This document shows, one piece after another, positions 22,680-34,217 of a DNA stretch of 64,000 bases. Source of the DNA: Aurelia coerulea. Taxonomy: Eukaryota > Cnidaria > Scyphozoa > Semaeostomeae > Ulmaridae. Where the stretch lies: assembly GCA_039566865.1 (NCBI GenBank), contig CM076962.1:4210743-4274742 (forward strand), read 5' to 3'. The position numbers and the translations under genes are program-made. Under the pieces are notes generated by a model. It ran no database searches and had not been told where the DNA came from. It saw nothing but the letters and a program-made list of their open reading frames with translations. Position 1 is the stretch's first letter. Each line of letters opens with the position of its first letter.

Positions 22680-24240
22680 GACAATTTACCGGCACAGTTT
22701 TGATCCGCTACAAAGTGGTTTCGGTTAAGATCGGTTAAACTGCTCCGCAACACAACTTTTCTACAAATAGAAGAAGCAAAAGTGTTACTGACCAGCAAGA
22801 ACGGTGTAAACGGGAGGCTGATCTGTTACACTTTTGTTCCGGATCCAAAGATGAACCGGTACAGTATAAACAGGGTCTGAGTCAATGAGGCAAACTTCTA
22901 TCCCCTCGACTTACACCACGCTTACACTTCACCGGTATGGTTTAGATCGGTTACAAAGTTGTTACGGTTCAAGAGCGTTTACATTGCTCCAGAACGACAT
23001 TATTCTATAGATAGAAGGAACAAAAGTGTTACCAATTAGCAGGAACAGTGTAAACGAGAGGCTAATCAGATACACTTCTGTTACAGATCCAAAGATGAAC
23101 CCGTACAGTGTAAACGGGGTTTGAGTCAGTCAGTGACGCAAATTGCTTCTATCCCTTCGACATACACTACGTTTACACGTCACCGGTGTAGTTTTGATCC
23201 GTTACAAAGTTGTTTCGTTGTAAACGTGAGGCTGATCTGTTACACTTTTGTTCCGGATCCAAAGATGAACCGGTACAGTGTAAACGGGGTTTGAGTCAGT
23301 CAGTGACGCAAATTGCTTCTATCCCTTCGACATACACTACGTTTACACGTCACCGGTGTAGTTTTGATCCGTTACAAAGTTGTTTCGTTGTAAACGTGAG
23401 GCTGATCTGTTACACTTTTGTTCCGGATCCAAAGATGAACCGGTACAGTGTAAACGGGGTTTGAGTCAGTCAGTGACACTAATTGGTTCTATCCCTTCGA
23501 CATACACTACGTTTACACTTCACAGGTGTAGTTTTGATCCGTTACAAAGTTGTTTCGTTGTAAACGTGAGGCTGATCTGTTACACTTTTGTTCCGGATCC
23601 AAAGATGAACCGGTACGGTGTAAACGGAGTCTGAGTCAATTAGGCAAATTGGTTCTATCCCCTCGACATACACTACGTTTACACTTCACCGGTATAGTTT
23701 TGATCCGTTACAAAGTTGTTTCGTTGTAAACGGGAGGCTGATCTGTTACACTTTTGTAACGGATCCAAAAGATGAACCAGAACAGTGCAAACAGGGTCTG
23801 AGTCATTGACGCAAACTGGTTCTATCCCTTCGACATACACTACGTTTACACTTCACTGGTATAGTTTAGAAATGGGTAGTTAGACACTGATGGTGTGCTT
23901 CTATGGAGGAGCGCTGGATAATATGTATCTGCGGAGGAAATTTGTTTAGTACTGCGGGGGAGATATCGAAAGAACGAAAATATCATCTCCTCCGCAGTAC
24001 TATAAAAAATTTCCCCCGCAGATACATATTATCCAGCGCTCCTCCATAGAAGCACACCAGAAGTGTCTAACTACCCATGGTTTAGATCGGCTACAAAGTT
24101 GTTTCAGTTCAAGAGCGTTTGCACTACTCAAGAACGACATTATTCGATAGACAGAAGGAACAAAAGTGTTACAGATAAGCAGGAACAATGTAAACGGAAG
24201 GCTGACCAGATACACTTTTGTTAGGGATCAAAAGTTGTAA
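22680..24240. repeat. Satellite array, about 170-bp unit
   Basis: Units recur at 170-bp spacing (the TGTAAACGTGAGGCTGATCT motif at about 23219, 23389 and 23559, then a variant about 168 bp later). Earlier and outer units are longer (about 245 bp) because of an extra CAAGAGCGTTTACA segment. Each unit has several GTGTAAACG/CGTTTACAC motifs in both orientations. The central units are almost identical, which explains two near-identical 84-codon frames that are not genes. The array lies 1.5 kb past the SNAG exon. Confidence 0.93.
23871..24079. mobile_element. Hairpin element inserted in the satellite
   Basis: AATGGGTAGTTAGACAC and GGAGGAGCGCTGGATAATAT recur inverted at the right end. GTTTAGA flanks both ends (23864-23870 and 24080-24086). 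The uninterrupted GGTTTAGATCGG is present in another satellite unit near 22938. Confidence 0.86.
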
Positions 24241-24639
24241 TGGTACGGGGTCGTATAGTTGTTCGGGTAATCGTGGTGTGTTGAGCAGTCTATTTTGCCG
24301 TTCACATTCAGTCTTTGGGGTCCTCCCTTTTAAGGACTCCAGAGAGCCAGCTGGCGACTCAAACATCTGCAATTTCCAATGTGAAGCAGCCTTGCACACA
24401 CTTTGTCAATACAATCATTTTAAACAATACATTGGTTAAATCAGTTCCAAAACAGGCTCATTCGTGAAGCAGAGCTTGAATTTGTGAAACTGGAGAACAA
24501 AGCACAACTCCCTTGGGAACTAGGAAGTTAAACTTCAGCATTCATTGTCTGTCTCATCAGTCTTGTCACATTTATGACCTTGTGCTTCTCAAGTCAAACA
24601 CCATTTGTACACTGATCTTCGGTAAAGGCTTCATAGAAA

Positions 24640-24862
24640 GAACCCAAAAAGCAGAACTTTTTTCTGATTGATTTTGGATTAACGATGATTTCAATTTTTT
24701 CACAATGCTCTGTGAATTCTTTCAAAAATAACTGAAATGCCGCCATTTTGAAAATAATCAAAATTTCAAGAAATTTCCATGGCAGATTCATAGAAAAGTG
24801 CCCAAGTTCCTCTCAAGCCATTCAATTCAAGAAAAATGTAATAAGAGTTATACACCCACCTG
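24640..24862. mobile_element. Family-A right-arm fragment
   Basis: It matches the second half of family A (TGCCGCCATTTTGAAA, ATTTCCATGGCAGATT, TCAAGCCATTCAATTCAA). The left arm is missing. Confidence 0.75.
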
Positions 24863-25039
24863 AATCTGTTACCCAGGGTAAGCAGTGCAAGAATTACGGT
24901 TAAAAAAGCAAATGCCCATAGTCTTTGGGAGTAACGGGTGGATGACCCAAAAAATGAAACTTTTTGAGAAATACTTAAATTTGGTTATATTACCCATCAT
25001 GAAAATTTCTTCATATGAATGTGTATCAAAGACCAAATT

Positions 25040-27730
25040 AATCATAATCATAATCATAATCATAAACTTATTTACAGTTGGTTTTGATCTAGTTAACAAC
25101 AACTAATTAACACCAACTATCTATAATATACAATATACAATATAACAAAAAGATAAAAAACCCTAATGAATTATCCTAAATTAAGTGCAAATGTAGCACG
25201 TACAGTTATTGCCATCCCAGCAACGTATTTCTTTCTTGAATTTCATGAGAGAAGTTGTCAATTTTAGGTCATCACTAAGATTGTTCCACAATAGACTCCC
25301 TCTAAAGGATAAGGAATTTATTCCGTAGCGCTGAGAACTCACTGAGGGGAGCTTGCATAGTTCCTTTGTCCGCAGGTTGTAGGGAACATCTTTTTTAACA
25401 AAGAAATTCCACATGTACTCTGGATTGAGATGGTTCATTGATTTGTAAATTTCAACCATGAGGTTTTGTAAGTTCTTTTTATGTATTGTCTTTGTCTCAA
25501 CCCTATCTAGAAGTTCCTCAAATGTGGATTGATAGTCTCTATATAAAGTTCTCAGTGCACGCTTGTGGGTGCTATTAATTTGATTATTTGCAACTTTGCT
25601 ACAAAATAGCCAGATCAGAGGGCAATAGGAAAAATTCGACATAACCACAGAGTTTAAAAGTAACTTTGATTTTTGCTCTCCTAAATATGGTCTTAACCTT
25701 CCAAATGCATGCACCTTTTGGTTGACCTTCCTACATAGTTCTTTCACATGCGTTTCAAACTTGAGTGAGTTGTCAATGTTTACCCCCAGAAGTTTTACAT
25801 GTTCGCTGCATGGAATCAATTGACCCCTCATGTTAAGGCATAGTTTATTTGTTCCCTTTAGCCCCAAAAACATGATTTGGAATTTTGAAGGATTGGCACT
25901 CATGCCGTTGTCAGTAAACCATTGCATTAAGGTAACTCTGCTTTCCGCTCTAGTGCACAGCGAGATGCCGTTTCGCAAAACCACTCTCCTCAGAAAACAG
26001 TTAATTTCTCCAATATTATTCGGTCTATCGAAAAGCGGTAAAAAGGATGTTGTTCTGTATAATCTGGGCAATCGAAAGATTTATAAATCGCAATCTTTCC
26101 TTCAACCCTGGCTTCGCAAATCCTTGCTCAAATCTTTTTTGCTGATTTCAGAAAAGTGGATTTACCTCCAAAACAACTCGAAAAAGTTTCGATTTTTTTT
26201 TGCGCCATCTTTAGCTAAGTAGTTGATCTACAACTTTGCCAAGTCTGATTGAAAAAGCTAGGCTAGATTTCCTGCAATCGAATTTTACATTTCTGTTTAC
26301 TTTTCGACATCGAAGGGGAAAAGCGTTGGTCAACAGTTTAGCCCATGCAGAACAATTTGAACGGCCGTAGAATGTTTTTGCAAAAAAATTAGTTCTTGAT
26401 CTAAGATCTATGCTCATTGTGGACTCTAAAAGAAATTGATAATCTGTCAATGCTTACGAAAGTCTCGAAAGACACCCAAAGCATGGTTTCGTGAAGTTGC
26501 TGGTAAAAATCAGTAATTTTTAATCAATAGATGCAAATGATACTTTTACAAGCGCACTAAGGATGTCTTTTGAGACTTGCGTATGGTTCCCAAAAGATGA
26601 CGTTCATTTGTTTGCCAATGGAAAAACTTCTGAAAGTTATTTTAAGCCTGAGCTTTTGCAAGCGTGCTTCATAGCATGGTAATCTGTTGACCAAGTTTTC
26701 TCCATTTCGCTGTCGAAGAGTAAACAGGAATACGAAATTCGATTGCAGGAAATCTAGCCTAGCTTTTTCAACCAGACTTGGCAAAATTGTAGATCAACAA
26801 CCTAGCTAAAGATGGAACGAAAAAAAATTGAAAATTTTTCGAGTAGTTTTGGAGATAAATCCACATTTCTGAAATTAGCAAAAAGATTTGAAATAGGATT
26901 TGCGAAACTAGGGTTGAAGGAAACATTGCGATTTATACATCTTTCGATTGCCCAGATTATACAGAACAACATCCTTTTTACCGCTTTTCGATAGACCGAA
27001 TAATATTGGAGAAATTAACTGTTTTCTGAGGAGAGTGGTTTTGCGAAACGGCATTTCGCTGTGCACTAGAGCGGAAAGCAGAGTTACCTTAATCCCTGTA
27101 GGTCACCCTCTAATCTAATCATGACTGCCTCCACAGATATATCACACGCGTAAATTGTCGTGTCATCAGCAAAGTTACATATCTCCGATTCCAGTTCCAT
27201 ATAAAACAGGTCGTTTATAAAGATGTTGAAAAGTAAGGGTCCAAGAACAGACCCCTGTGGTACACCAATCGATACACGTTGTGGTGAGCTATATGTGGAG
27301 CCTATTTTGACCCTTTGTGTTCGGTTTGTCAGGTAACTACAAACTAGTTTTAGAGCATTTTGCTTGAATCCATATGCCTCTAACTTTGCAATCAGTAGGT
27401 CGTGGGGTATACAATCATATGCTTTTGACAAATCCATCAGGATTGTTCCTACTATACCCGACATATCGAGACACTTTTTCCAAGTCTCAACGACTCGAAA
27501 CAGAGCATGCTGTGTGCTATAGCCTTGTCGAAAGCCAGAAAGCAATGAAGACAATATACCTACAAAATACTGATTTATTTGCTCACTCATGATCCGTTCA
27601 AAAATTTTGGACATGGCTGATAGGATACTAATTGGTCTATAATTGACTTTTTGGCATGTATCATCCTTTTTATGGATTGCACAAACGTCTGCTTCTTTTA
27701 GTTTATTTAATTTAACCTTAGATATATACT
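25040..27730 (-). pseudogene. LINE reverse transcriptase, 5'-truncated, split by a TTAA palindrome
   Basis: In minus-strand order the frame enters near 27730 with motifs KEADVCAIHKKDD and NYRPISILS, then SGFRQGYSTQHAL, LMDLSKAYDCIPHDLL, GVPQGSVLGPLLFNIFINDL and the catalytic NFADDTT. It breaks at 27092 and resumes at 25926 with MQWFTDNGMSANPSKFQ, running to the end ASRG-type FRGSLLWNNLSDDLK and a CTCYIC tail at 25181. This is the fingers, palm and thumb of a non-LTR retrotransposon of CR1/L2-like type. The endonuclease and first ORF are absent. The 3' UTR ends in an ATAATC simple tail (25041-25066 on plus). Without the insertion the frame would be continuous. Confidence 0.92.
25931..27088. 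mobile_element. 1.16-kb palindromic element with TTAA duplication, inside the LINE
   Basis: It begins GGTAACTCTGCTTTCCGCTC and ends with the exact inverse. Arms of well over 300 bp each are inverted copies. TTAA flanks it at 25927-25930 and 27089-27092. The arms also carry an inner inverted pair (AAAGCTAGGCTAGATTTCCT near 26258 and its inverse near 26750). Confidence 0.92.
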
Positions 27731-28439
27731 GCGAAGTCTTGAAATGGCTTTGAATTTGTGGAGATTTGTGCTTTTACAAGCTACCGGGCATTGAAGCATA
27801 CTCAGAAATTACAAAAAAATGATTACAAAATAAAATCTTTATCCTCCAGTACAACTAAAATTCGTGTTTTTGACCTTGAGGAAGCTCTTGTATCATGCAA
27901 GACTCGACATTTTAAGTGAAATTATAAGAAACTTCAAGAATTCAAATTCAATATTATTTCTGGCAAAAAATTCAATATTATGTAATCTACTATTGTTCAA
28001 AACAGGTTTTGTCACACGAATATTTCATTGTCTCTCCCACAAAATAATAAAATAACAATCATGCATTACAATTATTTGATCTTTGATACAAATACACAAA
28101 ATGAAAATTGAAAGATCGATGACAGATTCAGATTTTTGTGATTCTTTTGACAAAGTTTCAAAGCATAGGGCTCAAATCTTTCAAATTTTTGAAAAAGGTG
28201 GGTGTAAAATTCTATTCCATTTTTCTTTGAATTGAATGGCTTGAAAGGAACTTATAGTACTTTGCTGTAAATCTGCCGTGGAAATTTTTTGATCTCCTGA
28301 TTTTTTCAAAATGGCGGCAATTTAATGATTTTTGAAAAAGTTGATGGAAAGTTTTGAAAACATTTAAATCAGCGTAAATCCTAAACCAAAGGACGAAAAA
28401 TCATATAACTTCAAGAAAACCATAGTTTATGAAGGCCTA

Positions 28440-29323
28440 CCGGGTGCGCCAAAATAAACTATGCATTTTTGGCAGGCCACGATAAATCGTACACTGGACC
28501 GATTTTGAAGATTTATGACTTAATCTATAGCAGAAAGCCTGAATTGGATTCTAGGATTTTTTACAAATTTTTCCGTTTTTACTTTTTAGAGCTCCAAGCG
28601 AGTTTCTTAAAATTTTCGTTTTCGAAAACACTAAAAACCATCAAAAAACGTTGATCAAATTTTCTAAAGAATCAACATGAATGGACAAAGGGAAAACATT
28701 TTCAGCGTGATTTGGAGATTTGGAAATTGATTATTGTAAACTTCTGCACGAGCGTTATTTCAATGATTGGCCTGTTGCGAAATTCTGTTGTAGTTACAAT
28801 AAAGTACCGCCCCAAAAGCAGTCACAAAATCAAAAATGTAACAAGAATCCATGCTTGCTGGCCCCATGACTTGGCCTCGCTTGTCTTTTAACCCCCTTGA
28901 CACAGGAACACAACCTGCACCAAAGCATAAATTCAACGACATTACAAAAGGAGAGACATTCCTTTATACCCTTAAAATATTATTGCATTTCTCCCAATAT
29001 AGTACGAACTATCATAAAGCAGCTTACAGTTAGTCGATTTTTAAATCCCAAATCACCACGAAAAAAATTTCTCATTGTCCATTCATATCGATTCTTTAGA
29101 AAGCTTGATCGATGTTTTTTGATCGTTTTCAGTGTTTTCGAAAACGAAAATTTTAAGAAACTCGCTTGTAGCTCTAAAAACTGAAAATAGAAAAATTTAC
29201 AAAAAATCCTAGAATCTAATTCAGGCTTTCTGCTAACTATTAAGTCACAAATCTTCAAAATCGGTCCTGTTTACGATTTATCGTGGCCTGCCAAACGTGC
29301 ATAGTTTATTTTGGCGCACCCGG
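28440..29323. mobile_element. Family-D element, TA target duplication, nested in family A
   Basis: It begins CCGGGTGCGCCAAAATAAAC and ends GTTTATTTTGGCGCACCCGG, with TA at 28438-28439 and 29324-29325. The flanks join as GAAGGCCTACAATAAGG, matching GAAGGCCTACAATATGG in the copy at 5083-5103. Another D copy lies at 47167-48049. Confidence 0.92.
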
Positions 29324-29562
29324 TACAATAAGGTGAAAAGCAGAAATCAGTTTCCTTTCTGGTTTAGGATTTAGAAATTTGATGATGGCATAGTCTCAAA
29401 TTTAATAAATGCCGCCATTTTGAAACTAATCAAGATATCAATAAATTTCCATGGCAGATTTACAGCAAAAAACGCTAAGTTCACGCTAAGTTCCTTCCAA
29501 GTCATTTAATTCAAAGGAAACTGAAATAGAATTTTACACCGACCTTTTTAAAAACTTGAGCC

Positions 29563-29782
29563 ACATGCGGCTTCTGCGAGTGAGATACGGCAAAAGCTGC
29601 ATCTGTGGAGGAGCAATGTGCACTTTGCGGAGGAGAGGGGAAAAGCAGGGGAGAAAATTCTCCCCTGCTCTCTCCTCAGCAAAGCGCACATTGCTCCTCC
29701 ACAGATGCCGCTTTTGCTGTGTCTCACTCGCAGAAGCCGCATTTCGTTTGCTTTCTACTACTATTTATGGGGGCTCCCTATG
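29563..29782. mobile_element. Hairpin element nested in family A, 8-bp duplication
   Basis: CTTGAGCC at 29555-29562 is repeated at 29783-29790, interrupting the GAGCCCTATG terminus of family A. The insert has long arms (GCGGCTTCTGCGAGTGAGA and its inverse) and about 45 extra bases at the right. Confidence 0.85.
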
Positions 29783-29829
29783 CTTGAGCCCTATGTTAAG
29801 TTTCACATTTTATTGGGTCACTTGGTACT

Positions 29830-30990
29830 CTGCTTCCATTCTGAAGCTACAAATTCGTGTGAAAAAACCTCCTGGACAGAATCATTTCTCAGATTTCTAA
29901 AAAGCAGCTCTTCTTTTGCCCAAATCTGAACTGTCAGAACATTCTTAAATCTGTTCTTACAACTGAGTATACATCAATCTTAACAACGGCAATAATCACA
30001 TCAGATGGTCGTCAACTATGAATGCTCTATACGAAAGCTGTTCTATTTTATTTTCACTTTGTCACAACATCACAACAGTCAATAAAAAAGGACCGAAATG
30101 TTGTCACAATCAGCAATTGACAAAACAGTGAACAACTGGGTGTCCCAAAATGATAAATTGGCGTATGAAGCATAGGAATCAAATGTTTCCACCGATTTTT
30201 GCTCGTGGCCCATATGGACGAAACCTCCAAAACCTCATTTTCACTGACCAATCAGACGGTGAATAAACGAAGTCCACAGTGGGAAAAGACATGCAGTCAC
30301 CTAGTTCCCACTGCAGATGGGACACACAAATTAAATCCCACAATTTTCAAAACTCCTTGCAAACCCCTTACCAGCATTTCCTAATCTCTGGGTCTATAAG
30401 ATTCTATAAGATGAGTAATTTTAGCAAACAAAATTTCACATCTAAATTAGTCTTTGACTAAGTTAGATTAACATCTTTAGATTAACATACAGCGACACTC
30501 CATTTTTCTTATAGCGAGGCTGAAATTAGCTTCATGGCTGAACTCATTACGAAAGACTAATGGCCTTTGTTGTCGCCATTTATATCTGCCATGAAAATTG
30601 TGACACCAACGGCCAACCAAGAGATAGCATGTGCAGCGCAAGGCATTTTGATCAATAATCATTTCGCAAATAGCTTCTGCGCCAGATTTAATCAAAGAAG
30701 TGATACTTTCAAAATCGAAGGATCTTAGTTTCCATAACACAGTACTAACAGCGTTAAAGGAAGTGGCCGACCCTCAAAACAAAAGGCAAGGTCCTAAACT
30801 AACTATATTTGCTGAAGTAACATTTGAAACTACAATAACTATGTCATCATTGTTTGGAGAATATTTAAAGTACAACGAAAGAGGTATTGAAATTTGAGTC
30901 GAATAGCAAATGAAAACTTCTGCCTAGGAACTATCATTATAAAAACGAAACAGCAAATTTATTCGAATGACTGAGAAACTATATCCCTCA
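29830..30990. other. Intron sequence with a family-F fragment
   Basis: The stretch 30330-30480 resembles the right half of the family-F element at 59975-60508 (AACCCCTTACCAGCATTTCC, AGATTAACATCTTT). The remainder shows nothing I can assign. Confidence 0.5.
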
Positions 30991-30999
30991 GAACCAGGC

Positions 31000-31975
31000 C
31001 CGTCATGGCACAGCTCGGCCCCAGAGGCACAGCTCGGACCCTTTCTTTGAAACATTACTCGATTTTGACATTGCTGGAGAACAAATCATAGGTTCCAAAT
31101 CTTTTAAAAGGCTGGTGTAAAATTCAGTTACTTATTTCTTTGGACTGAATATATTCAAAGAAACTTTAGCTATTTCTCTATAATTCTACCGTTGGACTTT
31201 TCTGAAATGTTCTATATTTTCAGAATCAGAGTGTTTTTCTACTTTTTCAAGAATTCAAGAAAAATTTTCAAAAAAAACTTAAAACCATCGGAATTTCTAA
31301 ACTGTTTGAAGCAACATGAAATAATTTCGAAGAAAACCATAGTTTATGGATGTCTACAATATGTTATCAAGCAAAAGTCCGTCACTTTTCTGGTTTATGA
31401 TTTAGAAATTTGATGACGTCACACCCTCAAATGCGTTGTAATGCAACGTACGCTGAGATTTCGAAAAATATTAAAAACTTCTGAAAAGTCCAACGGTAGA
31501 ATTAAAGATAAGTAACTAAGGTTTGTTTCAAGCCACTCAATCAGAAGAAATAGATCACATAATTTTACACCCACCTTTTTACACCAAGTTAAAGATTTGG
31601 AAGCCATGCCGGAGAACAAAAGGAGTGATGTTTTGAAGCAACAACGTATTTTGCCTTTCCTCTGGAATAAAGCAGCAACCACTTGTTAGATTGACTCATA
31701 CAAGGTCTCAAACTCTGAGTTGAAGCCTGACGTATGCGAACATGAGCGATAGGACACCAAGTGTGTGAAAGTTTTATTGGTATCGAGCCACCTTAACCAA
31801 TTGGTTTTTGTATGTTTTTACCTAATTTTTACTTGGTAGTGAGCCACCATATCGCTGTTTCTTCATTTTGACTTTTTCGGTAGTGAGCCACCTTAAGTGC
31901 AGATCCACCTTAATCGTAAAGCTCCTCCATAGCAGCCACCCAAACGGGGCACAATTTTCGGGACACCCTGAACAC
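31000..31975. mobile_element. Family-K element interrupted by family B
   Basis: Left part 31000-31083 and right part 31611-31975 match the continuous copy at 10600-10880 and end AATTTTCGGGACACCCTG. Confidence 0.72.
31084..31610. mobile_element. Family-B foldback element, perfect 8-bp duplication
   Basis: GGAGAACA flanks both ends (31076-31083 and 31611-31618). The element begins AATCATAGGTTCCAAATC and ends AGATTTGGAAGCCATGCC. Two halves inverted about the TATTTTC.../GAAAAATA centre share TCTACCGTTGGACTTTTC and its inverse. Confidence 0.9.
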
Positions 31976-32094
31976 AAAATATAGCTTTTGGCTACGCATG
32001 TGATAATTCATAACATACTACCACTAAAAATGATGCTTTCAAACTAGGACATCATAGTATATATCAGCTTTTGATAAATATTTATCATGAGTGG

Positions 32095-32330
32095 GCTACC
32101 ACAATTCGAGAATTAAAATGTGCCCCTGCCTGGGATCGAACCCGGGGTCTTCGTGTCAGCTTTTGATAAAAATAGCCATCCAAAGATAACAGGCCGTGAC
32201 ACGTGCCGCACCATATTTGGGTAACTTATCAAAGTCAACAGGAAATACCGATAAGTGATTGGCTAGAGTTTGACTGCAAGTGGCTTGAGCCACTTTCATA
32301 TGCTTGAATTCCCTTTAATGACTTTATGCA
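32095..32330. mobile_element. Family-M fragment with a tRNA-like B box
   Basis: AAGTGGCTTGAGCCACTT and GGTAACTTATCAAAGTCAAC match, inverted, the stretch at 51740-51860. Minus-strand GGGTTCGATCCCAGG near 32124-32146 looks like a tRNA T-arm, but no A box stands at the right distance. Confidence 0.6.
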
Positions 32331-32404
32331 CGGCCCCATCAAGAGCAGTCTCGAGAGAATGGGCTTGAAGTTGTTCAAAAAAACAAAATACTTTGCAGTA
32401 GAAA

Positions 32405-33175
32405 TTAATTGCTCCTTGGACTGAAAAGAGCAAATTAAGGCTGCTTCTAAAGAATTTTCTAGGGCAGTAGGCTTTTTAAACCATGCCAAATCTTTCTTAC
32501 CAATGGAACCTTTGAAAACTATGTACACAGGTATTGTGGAGTCCCACTTTCGATATTGCTGCTCTGTTTGGGGCTGCGCCGGTTCAACTGAAATTAATCA
32601 GTTGAAAAACTCCAGAACCGTGCTGCTAGAATTGTAACAAACAGCAGTTTTGATGCCCCAAGCAATCCAATTATCGAGAGTCTGGGTTGGAAGACTACCC
32701 AGGAACTCATTCAAAAAGAGTCTCAAACAATGGTCTTCAAATCCCTACACGGATTGGCTCCGCAATCCTTGTGTAACCTTTTCACAAAAAGCTCACAGTG
32801 CTCCTCTTACAGTCTCCGGAATACTGAGGCAGATCTAAGGCTACCTCTTAAGAAGACCTGAAATGGTCAAAAAACCTTTTCTTATAGGGAGTAAAGCTGT
32901 GGAATAGCCTCTCAGCTGAGTCTAAGCAGGCATCCTCTCTAAGTTGTTTTAAACAAATAAATTTAGGTCATTATTTTCTTTTGTAAATATTAGAACATAT
33001 TGTAAATAGGATTTAAGGTTGTAAATAGGTTTCTGGTATTTATAATAGTTTTTAAATTTCAATCTTTATTTTTGTAACTAAATTTTAATTTAATGGGAGG
33101 GCTCCTTGAAAACTGGCACCTGTGCCGAAGGGCTACCCTCCCCGTAGTTAAATATATGAAATGAAAAAAAAAATG
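32405..33175 (+). pseudogene. LINE reverse transcriptase 3' end with frameshifts
   Basis: Translated pieces in shifting plus-strand frames read FLNHAKSFLPMEPLKTMYTG, IVESHFRYCCSVWG, SLGWKTTQELIQKES, MVFKSLHGLAPQSL and, further on, KLWNSLSAESK-like residues. These are the thumb and C-terminal part of a CR1/L2-like reverse transcriptase with stops and shifts. The 3' UTR includes GGGAGGGCTCCTTGAAAACT and GGGCTACCCTCC and ends in ATGAAATGAAAAAAA near 33160. Confidence 0.82.
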
Positions 33176-33548
33176 AAAAAAAAATTGACTGACGGGGTAA
33201 CCGCGTTTAAAGAATTTAAAATTAATGGAAAATGAAGAAGCAGCTTTGAAATAAATTCCGTCGTCGACATATTGAAAGAAATTTTAAAGGTCACAGAAGC
33301 ATGATATTTTTTGGGAATTTTCAGAACGTTCCATGTACTTTAGAATGATTCCTATGGCTTAATTAAAGTAATCATCATCATCATCAAAAAGCTAAAATGC
33401 ACTACCTATATTATAAGGTGTGGCAGCTTAAAGAACATCACAAAACTAACTAACTAAAATAACTAACGAAGGGAAAAAAACAAACAAACAGACAAAAAAA
33501 GAACTACAATGAAAATATCTTTTGTCTTTTTTTGGTGTTGGAACATCA

Positions 33549-33900
33549 AGTTATTTGTTCGCAGAGGAAGCTCGTTTGAAACTGTTTGCATCCGTAATGA
33601 ATGTGGCTAGGGCATGTATGATATTTAGGTCAGCACTACTCATGATTTTAGAAAACTGTAAGCTTGCAGGTAGGCAGTCGACATTAGATAAAGCTAGAAG
33701 TTTAGTTCTTAAGTTATCATAGGCAGGGCATGTTATCAAGAAGTGGATTTCGTCCTCGACGAGACCTAATGTACACATTTCGCATTTTCGCTCCTCGACT
33801 GCCTGTCAAAGTAATACATGTGCGTTTCGCAGGTATATGCTTCCAGACAGGGGATTCCAAAACGTCGAAATTTAATCATATCCAAGAAATATAAATTTGA
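33549..33900 (-). pseudogene. LINE C-terminal fragment
   Basis: The minus-strand frame contains CTLGLVEDEIHFLITCPAYD then NLRTKLLAL, the 'VEDE-HFL--C--Y---R' motif after the reverse transcriptase of many non-LTR elements. Upstream residues (KCEMC) are in the same frame; further on, shifts break it. Confidence 0.78.
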
Positions 33901-34217
33901 AAGACTTGAAACAACTGACTTTACGAATAGATCTTACGAATAGACTTTACGAAAGAAAGAGAAAATCAGCACATGACTTTTAAAACATGAGTCACATCCA
34001 CAATTTGACCTTGTACAGGGTGAGGCTTTATTTGCCGCAACAATAAGGGGTCTTACTGCGACCCCCTTGAATAAATGTCTTTATCAATGAAAACGATTAG
34101 CGGATTAATTTTAGAACAGGGACAATCTTATCTGTAAGAACAGACTAAAATGAAAGTGACCCTGAAAGCGTGCCTTGTAACAATATATGTTTTCATGGTG
34201 TATTTCTCTTTCGAAAG

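Larger units (their letters stand above)
28161..29797. mobile_element. Family-A element carrying two later insertions
   Basis: AAGTTTCA flanks both ends (28153-28160 and 29798-29805). After removing the family-D element (28440-29323) and the hairpin (29563-29782) with their duplications, about 530 bp remain, the usual length of family A. Confidence 0.92.
21182..34217 (+). other. 13-kb intron of the Gfi1-like gene
   Basis: This is the predicted intron between the SNAG exon and the zinc-finger exon. It holds the 170-bp satellite array, a hairpin element, the largest LINE fragment with a TTAA palindrome inside it, a three-level nested element (28161-29797) and two further LINE ends. From 21240 to 22600 I recognise no repeat or coding signal. 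Confidence 0.7.

Noticed and set aside
23210..23634. Two near-identical 84-codon frames
   Set aside because: They are translations of adjacent satellite units with a 170-bp period.
22680..23870. CRISPR array
   Set aside because: The repeats are direct, contiguous and 170 bp long, without spacers, in animal DNA.
29548..29929. Several overlapping frames of 60-114 codons
   Set aside because: They come from the arms of a hairpin element, which stay open on both strands by symmetry.
32124..32146. tRNA gene on the minus strand
   Set aside because: Only a T-arm-like B box is present; no cloverleaf or A box can be drawn.
34187..34217. ATG at 34187 as the start of the zinc-finger protein
   Set aside because: The codons before 34218 look like intron (pyrimidine tract and AG), and a SNAG exon in the right phase lies upstream.
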